A stretch of DNA of 64,000 bases, taken from NCBI RefSeq assembly GCF_017315735.1, contig NZ_JAFLRK010000002.1:124001-188000 (forward strand), given 5' to 3'. The notes under the pieces are model-generated. The model worked only from the letters and a program-made list of their open reading frames with translations, ran no database searches and had not been told where the DNA came from. Made by a program: the position numbers and the translations under genes. This document shows, piece by piece, positions 33,452 through 41,961 of the stretch; position 1 is the stretch's first letter, and each line of letters opens with the position of its first letter. Source of the DNA: Paracoccus shandongensis. Its GTDB lineage: Bacteria; Pseudomonadota; Alphaproteobacteria; Rhodobacterales; Rhodobacteraceae.

Positions 33452-34135
33452 TCACCAGATGAAGTCGTCGCCGTCCAGCTGGCTCAGGCGCGTGTCCTCG
33501 ATCACCAGGCGGTTGGCACCCGCCTTGATGATGATGTCCGATCCGCTCTGGCTGGCGGCGGCGCGGATGCTGGCAAAGCTGGTGAAGCGCGCAAAGGCCG
33601 ACAGGTCGATGGCGTCGTCGCCATTCTGGAAATCGGTGATGCGGTCGATGCCGCCGTTGAAGACAAAGCGGTCCGCGCCTTCGCCGCCCGTCAGCCGGTC
33701 GTTGCCAAGCCCGCCGTTCAGCACGTCGTCGCCTTCGCCGCCGCGCAGGATGTCGTTGCCCGCGCCCGCCATCATGCGGTCGTTGCCCTCGCCCCCGTCG
33801 ATGATGTCGCGCCCGCCGCCGGTGACGGCGACATCGTTGCCCTCGCCCAGAACGACGGCGTTGTCGCCCCCGCCCACGCGCACCGTGTCGTTGCCTTCGC
33901 CCGCATTGACGCGGTCGTTGCCCCCGCGGGCCCAGATCGCGTCGTTGCCCGACCCGCCCCGGATGACGTTGCTGCCCACCCCGCCTTCCAGCGAGTCGTT
34001 GCCTTCGCCGCCGTCGATGGTGTCGTTGCCGCGATTGCCGCGCAGCCGGTCGTCGCCCGACCGGCCAAGGATCAGGTCCGCCGCGCTTGTGCCGCTGTAG
34101 CGGTTGTCGCCGTCGTTTCCGCGATAGATCGCCAT
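33452..34135 (-). CDS. Small RTX (hemolysin-type calcium-binding repeat) protein
   Basis: A 227-residue protein from ATG 34135 (MAIYRGNDGDNRYSGTSAAD). Residues about 5-155 are some fifteen Gly-rich nonapeptide repeats of the GGxGxD type (GGEGNDSLEGG, GGSGNDAIWARG, GGEGNDRMMAGAGNDIL). The remainder resembles the C-terminal M10/serralysin-type RTX tail (GADRFVFNGGIDRITDFQNG, DAIDLSAF), which is usually the type I secretion signal region. There is no enzymatic domain, so it is probably a secreted Ca2+-binding surface or matrix protein. No type I secretion genes lie nearby. The nucleotide repeats here arise from the coding repeats. Confidence 0.87.
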   Translation of the reverse strand: MAIYRGNDGDNRYSGTSAADLILGRSGDDRLRGNRGNDTIDGGEGNDSLEGGVGSNVIRGGSGNDAIWARGGNDRVNAGEGNDTVRVGGGDNAVVLGEGNDVAVTGGGRDIIDGGEGNDRMMAGAGNDILRGGEGDDVLNGGLGNDRLTGGEGADRFVFNGGIDRITDFQNGDDAIDLSAFARFTSFASIRAAASQSGSDIIIKAGANRLVIEDTRLSQLDGDDFIW

Positions 34136-34421
34136 GTCAGTCTCTCCTGCAAGGGCGGGGATGAAAGGCCGCGCTGCTCCGCCCAAGGCAGCAGCGGCCT
34201 GTCCCGGGATCCGGCGATCAGCCTGGACCGGGATCGTAACGCGCGAATGACAAGGTGGTGGCGCCGCGGCCTTGGCGGGGGTGCCGTTTTCGTGCCGCCT
34301 GCGCCGGGGGCGCTTTCCCTGGCCGATGCGGGGACCACGACGAAGCAGGCTGGGCCCGGACTGCCTGCCCCGCCTGCCGGGGGCCCTTGGCACCGCACGC
34401 GACCCGTGCAATTCCTGCGGG

Positions 34422-35468
34422 ATGAGAGCCCTTGCCTGGATCATGACGGCCTTTCTTGCCACCGGCGCCATGGCGCAGGATCTGCGCGTGGCGGCCTATG
34501 ACCCCGGGCTGACGCGCAAGGGGCCGGGGCTTTTGCTGCGCGACATCCGCTGGGCCGATCCGCAGGTTCTGGCGGCGGCGCAGGTGATCGCCTCTGCGGC
34601 GCCCGACGTGATCGTGCTGACCGGGTTCGACTGGGACGGGGACGGGCTGGCGCTGGCGGCTTTTGCCGGGGTGCTGGAGCAGGCGGGCCACCCCATGCCG
34701 CACCGCTTTGCCGCCCGCCCGAACAGCGGGATGCCCACCGGGCTGGACGCGGATGGCGACGGGCGCGCGGGCGGGGCCGACGACGCCCAGGGCTTCGGGC
34801 AGTTTTCCGGGCAGAACGGCATGGCGATCCTGTCGCGCCTGCCGCTGGGGGCGGTCACGGACCATTCGGCGGTGCTGTGGCGCGATGTTCCGGGCAACCT
34901 GATGCCCCCGCTTGCGCCTGAACTGGCAAAGGTCCAGCGCCTGTCCTCGACCGCGCATTGGGACGTGCCGGTGCTGACCGGCCGGGGGGCGCTGCACCTG
35001 CTGGCCTGGTCGGCGACGCCCCCGGTCTTCGACGGCCCCGAGGACCGCAACGGCCGCCGCAACCATGACGAGGCCGCCTTCTGGCTGCACCACCTGCCGG
35101 ACGCGCCCTTCGTGCTGCTGGGCACTCCGAACCTGGATCTGGTGGATGGCGAGGGGCGGCCCGAGGCCATGGCGGCGCTGCTGGATCTTGCGTCCGATCC
35201 GCAGCCCAGGGGGGCGTTCCAGCCGGAACAGACCGGCGTCAATGCCGCGCATCGGGGCGACCCGGCGCTGGACACGGGCGCCTTCGATCCCGCCGGGCCC
35301 GGCAACCTGCGCGTGGACTATGTGCTGCCCGCCAAGGGACTGCGCGTCACCGGCAGCGGCGTGATCTGGCCCGCGCCGGGCGATCCGCTGGCCGCGGCGG
35401 TCGAGGCCGCCTCGGATCACCGGCTGGTCTGGGTGGATATCGACCTGGGGTCGCCGGCGCGTGACTGA
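34422..35468 (+). CDS. Endonuclease/exonuclease/phosphatase-family protein, exported
   Basis: A 348-residue protein with a signal peptide (RALAWIMTAFLATGAMAQ). Family blocks: LTRKGPGLLLRDI, MPTGLDADGDGRAGGADDAQ, FSGQNGMAILSRLPLG, VFDGPEDRNGRRNHDEAAFW, LRVDYVLPAKGL and the C-terminal ASDHRLVWVDI carrying the catalytic Asp-His. Two positions normally used for metal binding or catalysis look altered: AAYDP where the fold usually has an Asn (xFNx), and LLGTPNLDL where GD(x)N is expected. It may be a weakened or non-catalytic member. The 286 bases between it and the divergent RTX gene hold no supportable gene. Confidence 0.82.
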   Translation: MRALAWIMTAFLATGAMAQDLRVAAYDPGLTRKGPGLLLRDIRWADPQVLAAAQVIASAAPDVIVLTGFDWDGDGLALAAFAGVLEQAGHPMPHRFAARPNSGMPTGLDADGDGRAGGADDAQGFGQFSGQNGMAILSRLPLGAVTDHSAVLWRDVPGNLMPPLAPELAKVQRLSSTAHWDVPVLTGRGALHLLAWSATPPVFDGPEDRNGRRNHDEAAFWLHHLPDAPFVLLGTPNLDLVDGEGRPEAMAALLDLASDPQPRGAFQPEQTGVNAAHRGDPALDTGAFDPAGPGNLRVDYVLPAKGLRVTGSGVIWPAPGDPLAAAVEAASDHRLVWVDIDLGSPARD

Positions 35469-35988
35469 CCAAGGCCAGGGCTAGGGCCAAGGCCTTCGCC
35501 GCGCATGACCCCTGCCGTCCGGGCAGGTCCGGGGCGAGGCGTTGCCGACGATCCTCACGCCATGCGCAAGGATAGTGGGGTAAAAAGCCCCCCACGGCGC
35601 AGTCGGGATCCCGGCAGGTGGGACAGGCGGATCGGACAACCTCTGCGCTGGATGGCTGGTGCCGCCGTTTTCGCCAGACCGTTGAGTCGCGGTAACGGCT
35701 TCAACGGCGGGCGGTGCCTGCCGACGCCACAATCACAGTGGTGGGGTAGAACCCTACCCTGCGCTGCAAGCGGGATCCTTGGGCACGGGACAGGGCGAAG
35801 CGGTTACCCGTGCGCGCGATGGCTGGAGGCCTAGCTTTTGCCGGACTGCCGATCCCGCGATAACGGCTTCCAAGGCGGTGCCTGTCAGTGCCAAGACTGC
35901 AATGGTGAAGTGGAACCCCGCTCTATGCAGGATCGCCCGTAGGGCGGGGTTCCCCCCATCACCGGCGGACTTCCCGAAGGCTGGCCTT
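35469..35988. repeat. 520-base non-coding region with a diverged 166-bp tandem duplication
   Basis: From 35575 a unit starting GTGGGGT runs to 35740 and is repeated, clearly diverged, from 35741 to about 35908. A third partial unit (GTGGAACCCCG...) begins near 35909. Shared landmarks at equal spacing are GGGATCC, GGGACAGG, GATGGCTGG, TAACGGCTTC and GGTGCCTG. The region ends in CGTAGGGCGGGGTTCCCCCC (about 35938-35957), a repeat-family-2 palindrome facing the end of the flagellar operon. 35469-35574 shows nothing beyond low-complexity AAGGCC runs. No gene is supported. Confidence 0.75.
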
Positions 35989-36360
35989 TCAATAGCGTGG
36001 CGCCTTTTCGTCCGCGCGGCGGAGCGCCGACAGGTTCAGCAGCACCTCGGCCCGGCCGAATTCGCGGGCGGCGTCGCGGCGGGCGATGTCAAAGCGCGGC
36101 AGCATCCGCGCGACCTCGGACTCGGCCTGGCGCAACTCTCGCGCGCTGCGGCCGGCCTGGGCATTGGCGATGCGCGCCTCGGCCACCGACAGGGGCGCGG
36201 CGCTGCGGTAGCTTTGGTCCAGCGCGGTGCGCATCGCGTCCGCCTTGATGCGGGCCTGGGTCATGTGCAGGCTGAAGGCGGCAAAGCGTTTCAGTTCCCG
36301 TTCCGCCTTGATGCGGGCGATGCGTTCCAGCTGCGCCAGCTTGTCGCTTTCCTTTGTCAT
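35989..36360 (-). CDS. FliJ-like flagellar coiled-coil protein
   Basis: A 123-residue, almost entirely helical, charged protein: MTKESDKLAQLERIARIKAE, ELKRFAAFSLHMTQARIKAD, SARELRQAESEVARMLPRFD, AREFGRAEVLLNLSALRRAD. Length, heptad character and position (last gene after flhB, 7 nt away) suit a FliJ-type export chaperone that links the ATPase FliI to FlhA. Sequence similarity to classical FliJ is weak, so this is an inference from size, coiled coil and operon. ATG 36360 is chosen to avoid overlap into flhB. Confidence 0.65.
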   Translation of the reverse strand: MTKESDKLAQLERIARIKAERELKRFAAFSLHMTQARIKADAMRTALDQSYRSAAPLSVAEARIANAQAGRSARELRQAESEVARMLPRFDIARRDAAREFGRAEVLLNLSALRRADEKAPRY

Positions 36361-36367
36361 GTTGCTT

Positions 36368-37429
36368 TCACCATCCGGCCCTCGCCTTTTCGCGCATCTT
36401 TTCGGCAAAGCGGATCGCGGCGGCGACGGCGGCGAACTGCTCTCGGCGGATTTCCTGGCCGATCTCGACCGTGGCATGGATGGCGCGGGCGCTTGGGGGG
36501 TCGGGGAAGATCGGCACGCGGTGTTCCCGGGCGCGCTCGCGGATCCGGGCCGCGACCTCGTCCGTGCCCTTGGCCAGGCACACCGGCGCGCGCCCGCTGC
36601 CGCGCTTCCATTGCAGGGCCACGGCGTAATGGGTGGGGTTCACGATCACCACGTCGGCCTTGGCGACATCGGCCAGCATCTGCTTGGTGGCGATGTCCAC
36701 CGCGCGCTGGCGGCGGGCGGCCTTGAAATGCGGATCGCCTTCCGAGTCCTTGTATTCGTCCTCCATCTCCTTGCGGGTCATGCGGTTCCTGCGGCGGTGG
36801 TCGAACCATTGCCAGCCCATGTCCAGCCCCGCGAACAGGACCGAGATCGCCAGCGCCAGGGCCAGCACCCGGCCCAGCAGCACGCCCAGGTCGGCGATCC
36901 AGCGGTCCCCCGCCAGCGGGCTTGCCGCCAGATGCCCCAGAAGGGCGCGGAACAAGAACCAGCCCCCCACGCCCACAAGCGCCACCTTGCCCAGCGAGAT
37001 GGCGAAGTTCACCAGCCCCGACTTGCCGAATTTCTGCGCGGCGGTCTTCATCGGGTTGATCCGGTTCAGGTCGAACGCCAGCTTCTGCGGCGCAAAGACC
37101 AGCCCGCGCCCGCCGATCAGCGCCACCAGGATCACCAGCGCGGGCACCGCCGCCAGCGCCAGCACCGCCCATCCCGCATATTGGCCCAGGGCCGCGGCGA
37201 TCGCGCCGGTGGTGCCCGGCGTCCAGCCCTCGGCCCCAAGCGCGCGCGTGGCCATCGACAGCCAGGCCCGGACCGCCAGGCCCCCGCCCACCGCGAAGGC
37301 CAGCCAGGCGCCCCCATACATGGCGGCGACGTTCAGTTCGGCGGACCGGGGAATGTCGCCCTTTTCGCGCGCCTTGCGCAGCTTCTGGTCCGAGGCCTCG
37401 AAAGGCTTGTCGTCGTTCTCCTCGCTCAT
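36368..37429 (-). CDS. flhB: Flagellar export switch protein FlhB
   Basis: A 353-residue type III export component. The N-terminus EENDDKPFEASDQKLRKARE (KPfeaSdqKLrkAREkGdiprS) precedes four membrane helices. The cytoplasmic domain contains the self-cleavage site N264-P-T-H in VIVNPTHYAVALQWKRG. Cleavage switches export from rod/hook to filament subunits. Its ATG overlaps the fliR TGA by 2 nt in an ATGA junction. It belongs to the reverse-strand operon fliL...flhA-fliR-flhB. Confidence 0.97.
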   Translation of the reverse strand: MSEENDDKPFEASDQKLRKAREKGDIPRSAELNVAAMYGGAWLAFAVGGGLAVRAWLSMATRALGAEGWTPGTTGAIAAALGQYAGWAVLALAAVPALVILVALIGGRGLVFAPQKLAFDLNRINPMKTAAQKFGKSGLVNFAISLGKVALVGVGGWFLFRALLGHLAASPLAGDRWIADLGVLLGRVLALALAISVLFAGLDMGWQWFDHRRRNRMTRKEMEDEYKDSEGDPHFKAARRQRAVDIATKQMLADVAKADVVIVNPTHYAVALQWKRGSGRAPVCLAKGTDEVAARIRERAREHRVPIFPDPPSARAIHATVEIGQEIRREQFAAVAAAIRFAEKMREKARAGW

Positions 37430-38181
37430 GGCGCCCCCGGCAGCATGTAGCCCAGGATCGCGTCGGCCCAGATCATGATCAGCACCGGCGCCAGCAGGGC
37501 AAGCGCCGCCAGCGCCAGCATGATCGCGGCGGGCGAGCCGATGAAGATCACGGGCAGCGCGGGCATGACGCGGTTGATGACGCCCGACAGGGCCTGGAAC
37601 ATGAAGCCCCCCAGCGTGAAGGGCGCGGCCAGCAGCATCGCGATCCAGAAGCTGCGGGCGGCCAGGCGGATCGCCTCGGTCGCCAGGCCGTCCGCGTCGG
37701 GCCAGCCGCCGGGGGGCCAGATCGCGAAACTGTCGGCCATCAGCTGCACCAGCATCACCGGCAGGCCAAGCGCCATCAGCGCGGCCAGCCCCGCCAGATG
37801 GAGCATGTTGCCGATGGGATGGGGCGCGGCCTCGTTCTGGCCGCCGACCAGTTGCGACAGCGAGGCCGTGGCCGCGATGGCCGAGGTGGCGATGTCCAGC
37901 GACAGCGCCAGCAGCCGCAGGCCCATCCCGGCGGCCAGCCCGATCAGCGTTTCGCCCGCCGCCTGGGCCAGCGTCCCCAGCGGAGCGTCCGGTGCGGCGG
38001 CGGGCGGGACCAGCCCCGCCAGCATCGGCGTCACGGCCATGGCGGCGGCGGCGCGGACGCGGACCGGGATCACCCGTTCGCCCAGGCCGGGTAGGACAAG
38101 CACCAGGGCCTGCACGCGCAGATAGACCAGCACCCAGGTCCAGTCGAACCCTGGCAGCAACTGGGAAAGCTGGTCCCACAT
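37426..38181 (-). CDS. fliR: Flagellar export gate protein FliR
   Basis: A 251-residue membrane protein beginning MWDQLSQLLPGFDWTWVLVY with about six hydrophobic segments. Typical FliR regions are QALVLVLPGLGERVIPVRVR, GLAAGMGLRLL, LAAPFTLGGFMFQALSGVIN and RVMPALPVIFIGSPAAI. With FliP and FliQ it builds the core export channel. It begins at the flhA stop (1-nt overlap) and ends in the flhB start. No fliQ is found in the window. Confidence 0.94.
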   Translation of the reverse strand: MWDQLSQLLPGFDWTWVLVYLRVQALVLVLPGLGERVIPVRVRAAAAMAVTPMLAGLVPPAAAPDAPLGTLAQAAGETLIGLAAGMGLRLLALSLDIATSAIAATASLSQLVGGQNEAAPHPIGNMLHLAGLAALMALGLPVMLVQLMADSFAIWPPGGWPDADGLATEAIRLAARSFWIAMLLAAPFTLGGFMFQALSGVINRVMPALPVIFIGSPAAIMLALAALALLAPVLIMIWADAILGYMLPGAP

Positions 38182-40268
38182 CACCCGACCTCGACCGTGC
38201 CGACAAGGCGCAGCTCGGCGCCGGGGTCGATCTCCTCCAGCCCCAGGACCGGCATGGCGATGCCGTTCGATCCCAGGACCGCGCGCAGCATCCGCCGCCG
38301 GTGATCGGGAACGACCAGCACGGTCTGCAAGGCAGGCTCGGCCGCGGCCATGGCGCGGCGCACGGCGTCCAGCAGCTTGCGCGACAAGGCGGGCGTCATC
38401 GCGCCGCCGCCCGCGCGGCCGGTCTCGGCATCGGCGCGGACGAATTCGGCCTCCCACCCCGGATGCAGCTGCAAGGCCGAGATGGCGCCCGCAGGATCGC
38501 TGTATTGCTGGGTGATCTGGCCGCGCAGGCGCTTGCGCACCAGCTCATAGACCGTTTCCACCGAATCGATGCTGCGGAACTCGGCCATGGCATCGACGAT
38601 CAGCGGCAGGTTGCGGATCGAGACCTTTTCGTCCAGCAGCGCGCGCAGCACCGCCAGCAGCATCTCGGCCGAGACCTTGTCGGGGATCATGCCGTCGAAG
38701 TAACGGCGGTTGCGTTCGGCCCGCGCGCTGTCGGACAGGGTCTTCAGCTCCTCGATCTGACGCTGCATGGCGCCAAGGGTCAGCAGGGACGACAGGTTGG
38801 CCTTCACGACCTCCATCAGGTGGGTGGACAGGACCTCCATGGGGGTGACGACGGTGGCGCCCTGGGTCGCGGCGTCGTCCTGGGCGTTTCGGTCGATCCA
38901 GCGCGCAGGGCTGAGATAGACGGGTTCGCGCACCGCATCGCCGGAAAGGCCCTGCAACACGGCATCGGGGCCAAGCGCCAGGATCGCGCCCGGCCGCAGG
39001 CTGCCCCGGCCGCGCACCACGCCGTGGATGCGGATCTGGTAGTCGCCGGGATGCAGCTCGTCCGTGTCGGTGATGCGCACGTCGGGCAGGATCAGGCCAT
39101 AGGCGCGGGCGATGTGGATGCGCAGGTTGGTGATCCGGCTGCCGAGGCCGCGCGCCTGGTCCAGCGCGATCAGCACCAGGTCGGTGCCGATCTCGACGCT
39201 GATCTCGTCGGTGTCCAGCACGTCGCCGATGCGGGCGGCGGGGCGCGGCGCGGCGGCATCGGGCTTGACCTCGGGCAGGGCGGGGGCGACAGCGCCCTTG
39301 CGGTAAAGCCGCCAGCCGCCAAAGGCCAGGGCGCCCGCGATGGCCAGGAACAGCAGGCGCGGCATCCCCGGCACGAAGGACATCAGCAGCATCGCGGCGG
39401 CGACCACGGCGGCGGGCTGCCAGCCCCGGATCAGCTGGCTGGAAAGAAGCCGCGCGGTGGTGTCGGTCGCGCCGCCCCGCGACAGCAGAAGCGCCGCCGC
39501 CATCGAGGTGATGACGGCGGGGATCTGGCCCACCAGCCCGTCGCCGATGGTCAGGTGGGAATAGGTGGCCATCGCCTCGCCCACGGGCATTCCGTGCGCC
39601 ACGATGCCGATGCCGAGGCCCACCAGCAGGTTCACCAGCGTGATGACGATGCCCGCCACCGCGTCGCCCTTGACGAACTTGGATGCCCCGTCCAGCGAGC
39701 CGAAGAAGTTGATCTCCTGCTGGTCGCGCAGGCGGCGGGTCTTAGCTTCCTGGTGGTCGATGGCGCCCGCGTTCAGGTCCGCGTCGATGGCCAGCTGCTT
39801 GCCGGGCAGCGAATCCAGCGCAAAGCGCGCCGCGACCTCGGCCATGCGGCCCGAGCCCTTGGTGATGACCACGAAGTTCACGATCGAGATCACCGCGAAG
39901 ACCGTCAGCCCCACCATCAGCGATCCGCCCGCGACGAAGCTGGCAAAGCCGTTGATGATGTGGCCCGCCGCGTCCGTGCCGGTGTGGCCCTGGGTCAGGA
40001 TCAGCCGCGTGGACGACACGTTCAGCGACAGCCGGATCACCAACGTGACCAGCAGCAGCATCGGAAAGGCCTGGAAATCCGTCGGCCGGTCCACCAGCGA
40101 GGCCATGACCAGGATCAGCGTGGCCGCCGCGATGGACAGCGCAAAGCCGAAATCGAGGAGCGCGGGCGGCAGGGGAAGGACCATCGACATGACGATCAGC
40201 ACCAGCCCCCCCGTGACCAGCACCGAGGCGTCAGGCGACTTCAGCCGGAAGGCGGCAACGGCGCTCAT
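38181..40268 (-). CDS. flhA: Flagellar export apparatus protein FlhA
   Basis: A 695-residue nonameric export gate component. The membrane half (about 1-330) contains SLNVSSTRLILTQGHTGTDA, the FHIPEP-family signature region FAVISIVNFVVITKGSGRMA-EVAARFALDSLPGKQLAIDA, and AAALLLSRGGATDT. The C-terminal cytoplasmic docking domain includes LVLIALDQARGLGSRITNLR and AILALGPDAVLQGL. It receives substrate-chaperone complexes and couples proton flow to export. It overlaps the preceding small gene by 4 nt. Confidence 0.97.
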   Translation of the reverse strand: MSAVAAFRLKSPDASVLVTGGLVLIVMSMVLPLPPALLDFGFALSIAAATLILVMASLVDRPTDFQAFPMLLLVTLVIRLSLNVSSTRLILTQGHTGTDAAGHIINGFASFVAGGSLMVGLTVFAVISIVNFVVITKGSGRMAEVAARFALDSLPGKQLAIDADLNAGAIDHQEAKTRRLRDQQEINFFGSLDGASKFVKGDAVAGIVITLVNLLVGLGIGIVAHGMPVGEAMATYSHLTIGDGLVGQIPAVITSMAAALLLSRGGATDTTARLLSSQLIRGWQPAAVVAAAMLLMSFVPGMPRLLFLAIAGALAFGGWRLYRKGAVAPALPEVKPDAAAPRPAARIGDVLDTDEISVEIGTDLVLIALDQARGLGSRITNLRIHIARAYGLILPDVRITDTDELHPGDYQIRIHGVVRGRGSLRPGAILALGPDAVLQGLSGDAVREPVYLSPARWIDRNAQDDAATQGATVVTPMEVLSTHLMEVVKANLSSLLTLGAMQRQIEELKTLSDSARAERNRRYFDGMIPDKVSAEMLLAVLRALLDEKVSIRNLPLIVDAMAEFRSIDSVETVYELVRKRLRGQITQQYSDPAGAISALQLHPGWEAEFVRADAETGRAGGGAMTPALSRKLLDAVRRAMAAAEPALQTVLVVPDHRRRMLRAVLGSNGIAMPVLGLEEIDPGAELRLVGTVEVG

Positions 40269-40543
40269 TCGTCACCTGCGGGGGCGGGTGCGGGGGCCAG
40301 GATGTCGGACAGCGCCCAAGGGTCCGCCGTCAGCAGCCCGGCCCGGCGCAGGAAGACCAGGGCCTGCAGCCGCGCCTCGGGCGGCATCCGCATCAGGCGG
40401 ACGCGATAGTCGGGGGGCAGGGGCTCGCCCTCCAGCAGCCAGCCCGTCGCCTCGTCGGCCAGGGCCGTGGCCTCGGGCAGCAGGGCCGGATCGGCCGCCG
40501 CCGCGCCAGAAAGTCCCATCACCATCACCAGCGCCCCGATCAT
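40265..40543 (-). CDS. Uncharacterised small exported protein in the flagellar operon
   Basis: 92 residues from ATG 40543. An N-terminal signal-like segment (MIGALVMVMGLSGAAAAD) is followed by a helical domain with MRMPPEARLQALVFLRRAGL. It overlaps the motA stop by 1 nt and flhA by 4 nt, so it is tightly coupled to stator and export-gate genes. I do not recognise the family. The probable periplasmic location suggests a role at the stator or in basal-body assembly, but that is context only. Confidence 0.7.
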   Translation of the reverse strand: MIGALVMVMGLSGAAAADPALLPEATALADEATGWLLEGEPLPPDYRVRLMRMPPEARLQALVFLRRAGLLTADPWALSDILAPAPAPAGDE

Positions 40544-41409
40544 CACGCGGCCTTCTTGAGGTCGCGCAGCGCGGCTTCCAGCGTGTCGAAGCTGGGGCGG
40601 ACATGGTCGGGCACCGCCTGGCGGCCGACCTCGACGCACAGGTTGGTGGCGTGCTGGTGAAGGCCCGCGATCAGCACCGACTTGATCACGTCGAAAAAGG
40701 CCAGGTCCTGCTTGATGACGCCGCCAAGGCGGCCGGCCAGGGGCGCCACGAAGCCATAGGCCAGGAACACGCCCAGGAAGGTGCCGACCAGGGCGCCGCC
40801 GATCATGCCGCCCAGGACGGCGGGGGGCTGGTCGATGGCGCTCATGGTCTTGATGACGCCTAGGACGGCGGCGACGATGCCAAGCGCGGGCAGGGCGTCG
40901 GCCATGTTCTGCAAGGCATGGGGGACGTGCATCGCATCCTCGCGCAGGCCGGCCAGGCGGCGGGCCAGGATCTCCTCGACCTGGTAGGGATCGTCATAGT
41001 TCAGGCTGGCCGAGCGCAGCGTGTCCGCGATCAGCGAGACGACCTCGTGATCGGCCAGAAGCCGGGGATAGGCGGTGAAGATCGGCGATTCGGTGGGGTT
41101 CTCGATGTGCTGTTCCAGGGCCACGGGGTTTTCCCGCGCGATCTTGAGCAGCTGGAACATCAGGCACAGCACGTCCTGATGATCGGATTCCGTCCATTTC
41201 GGCCCTTTGAACGCCTGGAGGATCCCCTTGGGCGTATGCTTCAGGGTGTGGCTGTCATTGGTCAGCAGATAGGATCCGATGGCCGCGCCGCCGATCATCA
41301 TCATCTCGAAGGGCAGCGAATGGGTGATCACCCCCATCTTGCCCCCGGCGAGGATATAGCCGCCAAAGACCATCGCAAAGGTCACGACGATGCCAACGAT
41401 GCCGAACAT
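40543..41409 (-). CDS. motA: Flagellar motor stator protein MotA
   Basis: A 288-residue protein with four membrane helices and the large cytoplasmic loop. It begins MFGIVGIVVTFAMVFGGYIL and has FEMMMIGGAAIGSYLLTND and the conserved proline region ADALPALGIVAAVLGVIKTM, then GGMIGGALVGTFLGVFLAYG. Length and the MotA/TolQ/ExbB C-terminal half identify it. With MotB (not seen here) it forms the proton-driven torque generator. The gene lies just downstream of motE. Confidence 0.96.
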   Translation of the reverse strand: MFGIVGIVVTFAMVFGGYILAGGKMGVITHSLPFEMMMIGGAAIGSYLLTNDSHTLKHTPKGILQAFKGPKWTESDHQDVLCLMFQLLKIARENPVALEQHIENPTESPIFTAYPRLLADHEVVSLIADTLRSASLNYDDPYQVEEILARRLAGLREDAMHVPHALQNMADALPALGIVAAVLGVIKTMSAIDQPPAVLGGMIGGALVGTFLGVFLAYGFVAPLAGRLGGVIKQDLAFFDVIKSVLIAGLHQHATNLCVEVGRQAVPDHVRPSFDTLEAALRDLKKAA

Positions 41410-41421
41410 GGGCTTTCTCCT

Positions 41422-41961
41422 TCAGTCGGTGGGGGCGCTGCGCGCGCCCATCTGGGCGGTCAGCAGCGCGGCCTGGCGCGGCTCGACCGCCGCGATGATG
41501 CGGGCGCCGGTTTCCGGCTGGACGCGCATCAGGATCTCGGCCGCGAAATCGGGAGGCAGGTTAGTCAGGACGGCGGCGGCCTCGGCGGGCTTCATCTGGT
41601 CATAAACGGCGATCAGGCGGTCGATATCCTCGCGCACGGCTTGCGAGGCGGTGTCGCGGCGCGACTGGATGCCGGATTTCTGCTGGCGGAGTTCGGTGGC
41701 GCGGGCGCGCAATGCGGCCTCGGCGGTGGCAAGCTCGGCCTTGCGGGTGTCCAGCGCCTCCATGTAGCGTTCGATCCGCAGGGCGCGGTCGCGCAATTCG
41801 GTCGCCAGCGCCACCGCCTCGGGGACATCGGTGCAGCCTTGCAGCAGGTCGTCTGAGCTGGCCGAGGCCGCGAAGAACCGCGCCAGATCCCCGCCCTGCC
41901 AGAGCGCCGCGCCCGCGGGCAGCGCAAAGGCCAGCGTCAGCATCATCAGCGGCTTACGCAT
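41422..41961 (-). CDS. motE: MotE-like periplasmic motility chaperone
   Basis: A 179-residue protein with an N-terminal signal/anchor (MRKPLMMLTLAFALPAGAAL), a coiled coil (about 55-110: RIERYMEALDTRKAELATAE, LRARATELRQQKSGIQSRRD) and a C-terminal MgtE-N-like domain (DQMKPAEAAAVLTNLPPDFA, AAEILMRVQPETGARIIAAV). In Sinorhizobium MotE acts as a periplasmic chaperone for MotC. Here it is followed 12 nt later by motA. It overlaps the preceding gene by 8 nt. Confidence 0.85.
   Translation of the reverse strand: MRKPLMMLTLAFALPAGAALWQGGDLARFFAASASSDDLLQGCTDVPEAVALATELRDRALRIERYMEALDTRKAELATAEAALRARATELRQQKSGIQSRRDTASQAVREDIDRLIAVYDQMKPAEAAAVLTNLPPDFAAEILMRVQPETGARIIAAVEPRQAALLTAQMGARSAPTD

Noticed and set aside
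33650-34130. Short regularly spaced DNA repeats resembling a CRISPR array
   Set aside because: Period is 27 nt with no constant repeat and variable spacer pattern; it encodes RTX nonapeptides. No cas genes are present.
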